From Leadbetterella sp040829825 (GTDB taxonomy: Bacteria; Bacteroidota; Bacteroidia; Cytophagales; Spirosomataceae), in the NCBI RefSeq assembly GCF_040829825.1, contig NZ_JBFOLH010000004.1: DNA of 64,000 nt, one strand, 5' to 3'. Positions 59,001 through 64,000 of the stretch are shown here, one piece after another (the stretch's first letter is position 1; the number at the start of each line of letters is the position of its first letter). The notes under the pieces are model-generated. The model saw only the letters and a program-made list of their open reading frames with translations, did no database searches and was not told the DNA's origin. Position numbers and translations under genes: made by a program.

Positions 59001-61891
59001 GCAGCATCCGGATCGAAGTACCTTTTGACCATAAAAAGCTGCAGATCACCACAGCGGTGACCCGCGATAAGCTGACCCCGGGCGCAGCAGAAAAATGGTC
59101 GTTTACCGTCAGTGGAAAAGACAAAGACAAAGTGCTGGCAGAAATGCTGGCCGGTATGTACGATGCTTCGCTCGACCAGTTTGCCGGGAACTCTTTCGAC
59201 TATTTTGCCTACTCCTTTTACAACGGTGCCCGCTACGGTTTCGGGTATCAGAATTACGCATTTGGCATGGCCGGGTTCCGCGAAATAAACCGCAAAAATC
59301 CGTATCCCGACTTCGGGAGAGTATATAATTTCCTGTCTTTGGAAACATTTAATTTCAACTTCCGGGATTTCAGCCTCCGCGACAGGCGGATGTACACCAT
59401 GGGCGCCGCAAAACAAATGCGGATGAAAGATGCGGCCGCACTGCCGGAGTCGGCGGCATTGCAGGAGGTAGTTCAAATGGTGGCCCAACCGCCGGCTCCT
59501 GCTGAACAAAACGCAGGCGCTGCAAATCAGGAACCGGATGAGGCAGCCGGAGATACCGGCCTCAGCCAGGTCCAGGCCCGCAAAGCCCTGCAGGAAACCG
59601 CCTTCTTTTTCCCCGATCTGAAAACAGACAAAGACGGTAACGTGAGCTTTGAATTTACCGTACCCGAAAGCCTGACCGAGTGGAAGATGATGGCTTTTGC
59701 CCATACGCCGGACATGAAAACCGGGTATTACGAAACCCGGCTGAAAACCCAGAAAGACCTGATGGTAGTACCCAATGTTCCGCGCTTCCTGAGAGAAGGC
59801 GATGAGCTTCGGATCTCTTCCAAAATAATCAACCTCTCCGGAACAGCGCTGAACGGAACCGCCCGGCTTTTCCTGCTGGATGCCATCAGCAATGAGCCGG
59901 TTGACACCGTGTTCGGAAATGCCGGTGCTACCCGGAATTTTTCTACGGCCAAAGGGGAATCCGGGGAGGTATCCTGGACCCTGAAAGTGCCTGAAAATAT
60001 ACCTGCCGTGACCTGGCGGGTGGTGGCTTCTGCCGGTGATTTCTCTGACGGGGAAGAGGCTGTACTGCCCGTAGTCACGAACCGCATGCTGGTTACGGAA
60101 ACCCTGCCGGTTTACATCCGCGAAAACCAGCAAAAAACGTTTACGCTGGATAAGCTGGTTCAGTCGAAATCACGCCCCCTCGATAATTTCCGCCTCACTT
60201 TTGAAATGACCGCCAACCCGGTCTGGTATGCTATTTTCTCGTTGCCTTACCTCCGTGAATACCCCTACGAGTGTTCGGAGCAGGTGTTCAGTCGTTTATA
60301 CGGCAACCTGATCTCCGAGAGTATCCTTACCTCGCAGCCTAAAATCAAGGCGGTATTTGACAACTGGAACCGGAAAGGCCGGCTTACGTCCAAGCTGGAA
60401 GTAAACCAGGAGCTGAAGAACATCCTGCTGGAAGAAACCCCCTGGGTGCGGGATGCAGTCAGTGAGGAAGAGCAGATGAAACGTATTGCCGTACTTTTCG
60501 ACCTCAATAAAATGCAGAACGATGTGCGCAATGCATTTGACAAGCTCAGCCGGAAACAGATGACCTCGGGCGGCTTTTCCTGGTTTGACGGCGGGCAGGA
60601 AAATGAATACATCACCACGCACATTTTGGCCGGCTTCGGTAATCTTAAAAATATGAAGGTGAATTATGCCAAATTCGGCCTGAATGTGGGAAGCGTTATC
60701 TCCGGAGCTGTAAAGTTCCTGGATCAGGCACAGGTCAGCTACTATAACGAGCAGAAAAAGCGGAAACAGAGCGATCTCGACTGGAATACCGGGGTTCATT
60801 ACCTGTATGCCCGCAGCTTTTTCCTGAAAGAATACCCCATGCCGGCGGCCCTCGACTCGCTGAAGCAGATCTACCTGGCCAACATCCGGAAAGAAAAGCT
60901 GAAGTTTCCTCTTCAGACACAGGCCATGGCCGCCCTGGTGCTGAACCGTTTCGGTGAGAAAGAAGAAGCCGTGAAGCTTGTACATGCCGTAAAAGAACAC
61001 GCCGTGGAATCGGATGAAACGGGCATGTACTGGAAAAGTAACCTGACGGGCTGGTTCTGGTACCAGGCGCCGGTAGAAACCCAGGCCCTGCTGATCGAAG
61101 CGTTTGACGAGGTCACCAGCGATACGGAGGCGGTGGAAGCCATGAAAGTATGGCTCCTGAAAAACCGGCAGACCAACCAGTGGAACTCAACCAAAGCTAC
61201 CACCAAAGCCGTGTACGCCCTCATGAACACCGGCAAAAGCTGGATGGATGCCGAAAAAGGATTAAACGTGAAAATCGGTGGCCAGCCCATTGACCTGAAC
61301 ACGCCTTCTGCCCAATCGGGTTCGGGCTACGTGAAAATGGCCTGGAACAAGCAGGAGATCCGGCCTGAAATGGGCAAGGTAGAGGTGCAGAAAACCTCTC
61401 CCGGTGTAGCGTGGGGTGCCCTCTACTGGCAGTATTTCGAAGAGCTGGACAAGATCACTCCGGCAGAAACGGGCATTGCGTTCAAAAAGAAACTGTACCT
61501 GAAGAAGAACTCCGGAACAGGGCCCGTTCTGAAAGAGATCACGGCAGCCACTCCGATAGAAACAGGCGACCTGGTGACCGTCAGGCTGGAAATCAGCATT
61601 GACCGGAACATGGAATTTGTGCACATCAAAGACATGCGCGCCAGCGGCTTTGAGCCGGTGAATGTGCTATCGGGCTACCGGTGGAAAGACGGCTTCGGGT
61701 ACTATGAAAGCACCCGTGACCTGGCTACCAATTTCTTTGCCGATTATATGCGGAAAGGTACGTATGTGTTTGAATACGACATGAGGGCCAACAACGCCGG
61801 AAACTTCTCTAACGGCATCACGCAGATGCAAAATATGTATGCGCCCGAACTGAGTGCGCATAGTGAAGGAATACGCGTGGAGATCCGGTAA
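56057..61891 (+). CDS. Bacterial alpha-2-macroglobulin-family protein with thioester
   Basis: A 1944-aa exported protein (signal peptide ending NLLMAQ, about 19), probably periplasmic or outer-membrane linked. After an N-terminal region of about 520 residues come MG2-type domains (TDRGIYRPGQTVYFKGIVSS, LSGYQPFQVEEYKRPKFRVEI). The AANA-type region holds FEFTVPESLTEWKMMAFAHT. The thioester motif C1406-S-E-Q1409 (PYECSEQVFSRLYGN) is intact. A stretch at about 1140-1170 (ANQEPDEAAGD region) is low complexity and could be the bait. The family traps proteases, possibly host or competitor ones. No penicillin-binding protein partner (PbpC) is adjacent, unlike in E. coli. There is no lipobox. Confidence 0.92.
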   Translation: MKKAFALLFIFIPNLLMAQDLDTIWKEIDTAYQQGNLKSVQPRVQEAIALARNQHNVPLLVRGIFFDGMIKVTTSDETDNVNPVFENFRKEIEPAEGANKSVLQVYYAQLYRIYLEENRWRIINRTQVENQETDDVRFWTENTFKQKINTLYREVLSGKKALLAEKSADWKGIFLLNPEDTKSLELTPTLYDAFTHYYVEFLKQQEEPADTYLAELAQINLGKGEYSAYLYNQVKRNENDTVKMEQLAGEHPEAWYTAEIYKKLAQLYFGMTDKPAYEKVFEINEKVRQHFPDSEAAASVSSLVKAIRSTEFSVETEKYIPENRNTPLRIAHRNLSRIYVRVIDYNIGIRDLNFSEAGRELSSGYQDSEERYYAFLKNRKVTQEYAIDLKTFDDYQQHSALFKLNPLPKGRYIVLFSEDPEFRYAADKPVLYSEINVTHTAVEYDGTFRVTERIPGKPLSKKQVQVYKLNTSAGKETYTLVKTVTTDANGQVKYNGERQFFYRLANEPVFYGQNLYRYNDSRNEKEKAITSTKIFTDRGIYRPGQTVYFKGIVSSVYQKQVSVLPGRNLTVTLHDANGQEIRSLKLKTNAFGSVHGEFILPASVLTGTFSIQTSLSGYQPFQVEEYKRPKFRVEIEKPQLTYRLNDSIRVSGKAEAFSGAYIDHAAVEYRVYRQAYYPFRYWNRPPFEPEEQVAFGSAETDGNGSFSFGFRAIPAREQKDSADIRMYVYRVEAAVTDLNGETQTGTGSVKVGDRQLLLSAAIDAQADVKALEALKILAANLNDQPVETSGTLHIFQLKTPGRVLRKALYTTGYSYYSKTEFTKLFPHEPYGDEANPENWEKGKTVVTTTFDTGKNKEVRLTDTDKLDEGYYLITLQAKDGVESRQLVYLKNTKKQSPPQSLFTYSLDKKSYEPGDMARLTLNTAADNLYVFLRTEADGKLLKEEVIRLKGKAHRLDIPVKEDYRGGVWVHYTYVCFNIIERGSIRIEVPFDHKKLQITTAVTRDKLTPGAAEKWSFTVSGKDKDKVLAEMLAGMYDASLDQFAGNSFDYFAYSFYNGARYGFGYQNYAFGMAGFREINRKNPYPDFGRVYNFLSLETFNFNFRDFSLRDRRMYTMGAAKQMRMKDAAALPESAALQEVVQMVAQPPAPAEQNAGAANQEPDEAAGDTGLSQVQARKALQETAFFFPDLKTDKDGNVSFEFTVPESLTEWKMMAFAHTPDMKTGYYETRLKTQKDLMVVPNVPRFLREGDELRISSKIINLSGTALNGTARLFLLDAISNEPVDTVFGNAGATRNFSTAKGESGEVSWTLKVPENIPAVTWRVVASAGDFSDGEEAVLPVVTNRMLVTETLPVYIRENQQKTFTLDKLVQSKSRPLDNFRLTFEMTANPVWYAIFSLPYLREYPYECSEQVFSRLYGNLISESILTSQPKIKAVFDNWNRKGRLTSKLEVNQELKNILLEETPWVRDAVSEEEQMKRIAVLFDLNKMQNDVRNAFDKLSRKQMTSGGFSWFDGGQENEYITTHILAGFGNLKNMKVNYAKFGLNVGSVISGAVKFLDQAQVSYYNEQKKRKQSDLDWNTGVHYLYARSFFLKEYPMPAALDSLKQIYLANIRKEKLKFPLQTQAMAALVLNRFGEKEEAVKLVHAVKEHAVESDETGMYWKSNLTGWFWYQAPVETQALLIEAFDEVTSDTEAVEAMKVWLLKNRQTNQWNSTKATTKAVYALMNTGKSWMDAEKGLNVKIGGQPIDLNTPSAQSGSGYVKMAWNKQEIRPEMGKVEVQKTSPGVAWGALYWQYFEELDKITPAETGIAFKKKLYLKKNSGTGPVLKEITAATPIETGDLVTVRLEISIDRNMEFVHIKDMRASGFEPVNVLSGYRWKDGFGYYESTRDLATNFFADYMRKGTYVFEYDMRANNAGNFSNGITQMQNMYAPELSAHSEGIRVEIR

Positions 61892-61962
61892 ATTTGTTGC
61901 ACGATACTTTGCCTTCCGGTTTCAATTTTCTATCTTGACATTAAATCAAAGAAGAAAGTGCC

Positions 61963-62499
61963 GTGACAGGAAAATTATTGATAGCGAAGCCATACCTGGG
62001 AGATCCTAACTTTGAACGGTCCGTAGTGCTGATCTGTGAACATTCAGAAGACGGGGCATTCGGCCTGGTATTGAATCAAAGCACGGGGAATATCCTGTCT
62101 GATTTCTTTGATGATGTACATGCCGGCATCCCTGTAGGAATAGGTGGCCCCGTAGAGCCCCATACCCTGCATTTTCTCCATACCCGGGGCGATGCCGTGG
62201 AAGACGCCATTGAGCTCATGGAAGGGTTGTATTGGTCGGGTAACTTCGAACAGATTAAAACCTTAGTGAATACGGGCGTTCTCAAAGAAACAGATATCCG
62301 CTTTTTCCTGGGCTATTCGGGCTGGGGAGAGGGCCAGCTGGAAGAAGAAATCCGGGAAGAGGTCTGGGTGCTTACAGATGCCCGGATCGACATTGTTTTT
62401 CAACCCGATACCGGCCGGATCTGGCAAAGCGTTCTCCGTAACCTGGGCGGAAATTATATCATAATGGCCAATTCACCGGTAGATCCGAGACTCAATTAG
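61963..62499 (+). CDS. YqgE/AlgH-family protein
   Basis: A 178-aa protein starting at a GTG (61963): GKLLIAKPYLGDPNFERSVVLICEHSEDGAFGLVLNQSTG is a clear UPF0301/AlgH family start. HFLHTRGD and FFLGYSGWGEGQLEEEIREEVWVLTDA complete it. The function is not settled; in Pseudomonas AlgH affects alginate regulation. It follows the A2M gene by 72 bp and is 34 bp before the NADH dehydrogenase. Confidence 0.93.
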   Translation: MTGKLLIAKPYLGDPNFERSVVLICEHSEDGAFGLVLNQSTGNILSDFFDDVHAGIPVGIGGPVEPHTLHFLHTRGDAVEDAIELMEGLYWSGNFEQIKTLVNTGVLKETDIRFFLGYSGWGEGQLEEEIREEVWVLTDARIDIVFQPDTGRIWQSVLRNLGGNYIIMANSPVDPRLN

Positions 62500-62533
62500 G
62501 GATAAAATTAATCAAGAAAAGAAACGTCGTATA

Positions 62534-63832
62534 ATGATAGCAAATATACCGGAAACACCCCGGAAACGGGTGGTCATTGTAGGTGCCGGGTTCGGCGGAC
62601 TGGCGCTGGCTCAAAAGCTGGCCCAGGAAGAGATACAGGTGGTGCTGATCGATAAAAACAATTATCACCAGTTTCAGCCCCTGTTTTACCAGGTAGCCAT
62701 GGCCGGCCTGGAGCCCAGCTCTATTGCTTTCCCGCTCCGGAAAATATTCCAGAAAAAGAAAAACGTACATATCCGGGTGACGAAAGTCAGGGCCATTCAC
62801 CCGGAACGAAAAAAAATAAGTACAGATTTAGGCGAAATCTGGTACGATTACCTGGTTTTGGGCATAGGTACCAATACCAACTTTTTCGGAATGCAGAACA
62901 TCATTGAAAACGCCATCCCGATGAAGTCGGTTTCCGAAGCCATTTACCTGCGGAACCGGGTCCTGGAAAATTTTGAAGCGGCGTTATCTACCCGCGACCA
63001 GGATAAGATAGCCGGCCTCATGACCATGGTTGTAGTGGGCGGTGGCCCAACCGGAACGGAGATCTCGGGAACCCTGGCCGAAATGAAAAAGATGATCCTG
63101 CCCAAAGACTACCCGGAGCTGGACTTCAACCTGATGAAGATCTATATTTTCGAAAGTGGCGACGGCGTCTTAAAAGTGATGTCAGAAGAGGCCTCCCGGA
63201 AAGGAAAAGAATACCTGGAAGAGCTCGGGGTGACCGTTCGTACCGGTGAGCGCATCGCCGACTATATCGACGGCTACGCCATCACCTCCACAGGTGAGAA
63301 GATCCGTACCGATAACCTGATCTGGTCAGCCGGGGTTATCGCCAATAAAATAGAGGGTTTCCCGCCGGAAGTATTTGGCCGGGGCGGCAGGATCAAAGTA
63401 AACCAATACAGCCAGGTAGAAGGCTTCACCGATGTTTTTGCCATTGGTGACCTGGCCGCCATGAGCGGAGATCCGGCCTTTCCCGAGGGGCATCCGCAGC
63501 TGGCCCAACCCGCCATTCAGCAGGGAAAGCTTCTGGCTTCTAACCTGCTCAAGCTCATCAATGATCAACCCATGAAGCCCTTTGAGTACAAGGATCTGGG
63601 CTCTATGGCCACCATTGGCCGTAACAAAGCCGTGGTAGACCTGCCCCGGTGGAAGTTCCAGGGAGGCTTCGCATGGTTTGTCTGGATGTTTGTGCATTTA
63701 ATGGGTATCCTGGGAGTAAAGAATAAGGTGCTGGTCTTCATTAACTGGTTCTGGAATTATGTTACTTATGACCAGTCGCTGCGGCTTATTATCCGGCCGC
63801 GGGTGACACGGAAGATCAAACCCGATAATTAA
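62534..63832 (+). CDS. Type II NADH dehydrogenase (NDH-2-like flavoprotein)
   Basis: A 432-aa FAD/NAD-dependent oxidoreductase. The FAD-binding motif is VIVGAGFGGLALAQKLA (14-30), the NADH-binding motif VVVGGGPTGTEISG (about 168-181), and VFAIGDLAAM is the second FAD motif. A C-terminal membrane-associated part (FAWFVWMFVHLMGILGVKNKVLVFINWFWNYVTYDQSLRLI) attaches it to the inner membrane. It passes electrons from NADH to quinone without proton pumping. Other disulphide-reductase relatives are less likely given the FQPLFYQVAMAGLEP motif. Confidence 0.92.
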   Translation: MIANIPETPRKRVVIVGAGFGGLALAQKLAQEEIQVVLIDKNNYHQFQPLFYQVAMAGLEPSSIAFPLRKIFQKKKNVHIRVTKVRAIHPERKKISTDLGEIWYDYLVLGIGTNTNFFGMQNIIENAIPMKSVSEAIYLRNRVLENFEAALSTRDQDKIAGLMTMVVVGGGPTGTEISGTLAEMKKMILPKDYPELDFNLMKIYIFESGDGVLKVMSEEASRKGKEYLEELGVTVRTGERIADYIDGYAITSTGEKIRTDNLIWSAGVIANKIEGFPPEVFGRGGRIKVNQYSQVEGFTDVFAIGDLAAMSGDPAFPEGHPQLAQPAIQQGKLLASNLLKLINDQPMKPFEYKDLGSMATIGRNKAVVDLPRWKFQGGFAWFVWMFVHLMGILGVKNKVLVFINWFWNYVTYDQSLRLIIRPRVTRKIKPDN

Positions 63833-63923
63833 CCACATAAGGCATACATAAGATTAAGTGAAAAGATAAAAACTAAAAGTGAAAAGTTGTGGAACAAGCT
63901 TTCATATTATATGCTAATTGTTC
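63833..63923. repeat. Intergenic repeat related to the 12774 and 18314 elements
   Basis: It starts with a CCACATAAGGCA-type unit (as at 12774). It then has AAAAACTAAAAGTGAAAAGT and TGTGGAACA (63868-63896), which match the 18314 arm with one change. The right arm expected after the loop (TGTTCCGC...) is broken off after TTGTTC, exactly where a possible insertion sequence end begins. The two repeat families are here fused side by side. Confidence 0.55.
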
Positions 63924-64000
63924 TGTCAGTGCCTGAAATAAGTTGACCGATTTTAAGGGAGGAACAAACTTAAAATTGGTATAACAATGGGAAAGATTTC
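63924..64000 (+). mobile_element. Possible left end of an insertion sequence (IS3-like), cut by the window
   Basis: TGTCAGTGCCTGAAATAAGT starts right where the repeat's hairpin arm is interrupted. It continues with GACCGATTTTAAGGGAGG and an ATG at 63987 (MGKI...), which would begin a transposase frame. IS3-family elements begin with TGT and look like this in Bacteroidota, but the right end and transposase are outside the window. This is a guess from the repeat break and general look. Confidence 0.3.

Noticed and set aside
58877..60133. 418-aa open frame opposite the alpha-2-macroglobulin gene
   Set aside because: Antisense shadow in a GC-rich gene; aromatic/Gly-poor and no recognisable domain.
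1..64000. tRNA, rRNA or CRISPR array
   Set aside because: No tRNA-like TTCGA loop set, rRNA segments or regularly spaced repeat arrays were noticed by eye. A tRNA scan would be needed to be sure.

Overview
The window reads as a chromosomal segment of a Bacteroidota bacterium (Cytophagia/Sphingobacteriia-like; genus not resolvable by eye). The evidence is a SusC/SusD pair with an ECF sigma factor and FecR anti-sigma factor, Wzi-type capsule proteins, DUF1080 and DUF2911 proteins, LytTR two-component proteins, start codons preceded by A/T-rich DNA rather than Shine-Dalgarno sequences, and repeated Bacteroidota-type -7 promoter boxes (TAnnTTTG). Most genes are moderately GC-rich. The left edge (1-630), the ATPase locus, the toxin-antitoxin pair and the histidine kinase/precursor region are visibly AT-richer.

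Layout. 1-2320: end of a nucleotidyltransferase-like gene, then a DUF4143-type ATPase flanked by 158-bp direct repeats that are themselves C-terminal remnants of another ATPase. 2440-6806: capsule/exopolysaccharide block (Wzi - sugar transferase - Wzi). 6927-12758: Crp/Fnr regulator, VWA-like lipoprotein, S41 protease, NagX-like membrane acyltransferase, S13 peptidase. 12839-19321: sugar catabolism (GH29 fucosidase, DUF1080/PA14 protein, beta-propeller cytochrome c protein, TIM-barrel isomerase). 19351-26476: trpD, an ABC ATPase, DUF2911, an OmpH-like lipoprotein, a thermonuclease and a fabD-recJ-lptB operon. 26579-30838: Crp/Fnr regulator and a TolC-HlyD-permease efflux operon. 30936-37651: sigma/FecR/SusC/SusD. 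37862-42912: a RiPP-like locus. 43048-52162: housekeeping (5-formyl-THF cyclo-ligase, valS, hflX, smpB, rdgB, prfA) plus a LytTR protein and an MFS sugar transporter. 52335-63832: beta-barrel protein, TPR protein, toxin-antitoxin pair, gcvT, a giant alpha-2-macroglobulin, YqgE and a type II NADH dehydrogenase. The right edge may be the start of an insertion sequence.

The most interesting locus is 37801-42999. A full-length class I lanthipeptide dehydratase (LanB, 997 aa) has its own promoter and is followed, convergently, by a LytTR response regulator and a LytS-like histidine kinase. Divergent from the kinase is an unlisted 37-codon gene (42799-42912) whose N-terminus resembles the Bacteroidota class I lanthipeptide leader. 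Its C-terminal half is rich in Ser/Thr but has no Cys, and no LanC cyclase gene is nearby. Together these suggest a dehydrated but lanthionine-free peptide, possibly a signal sensed by the adjacent kinase. This is inference from gene content and motif resemblance; no search was run.
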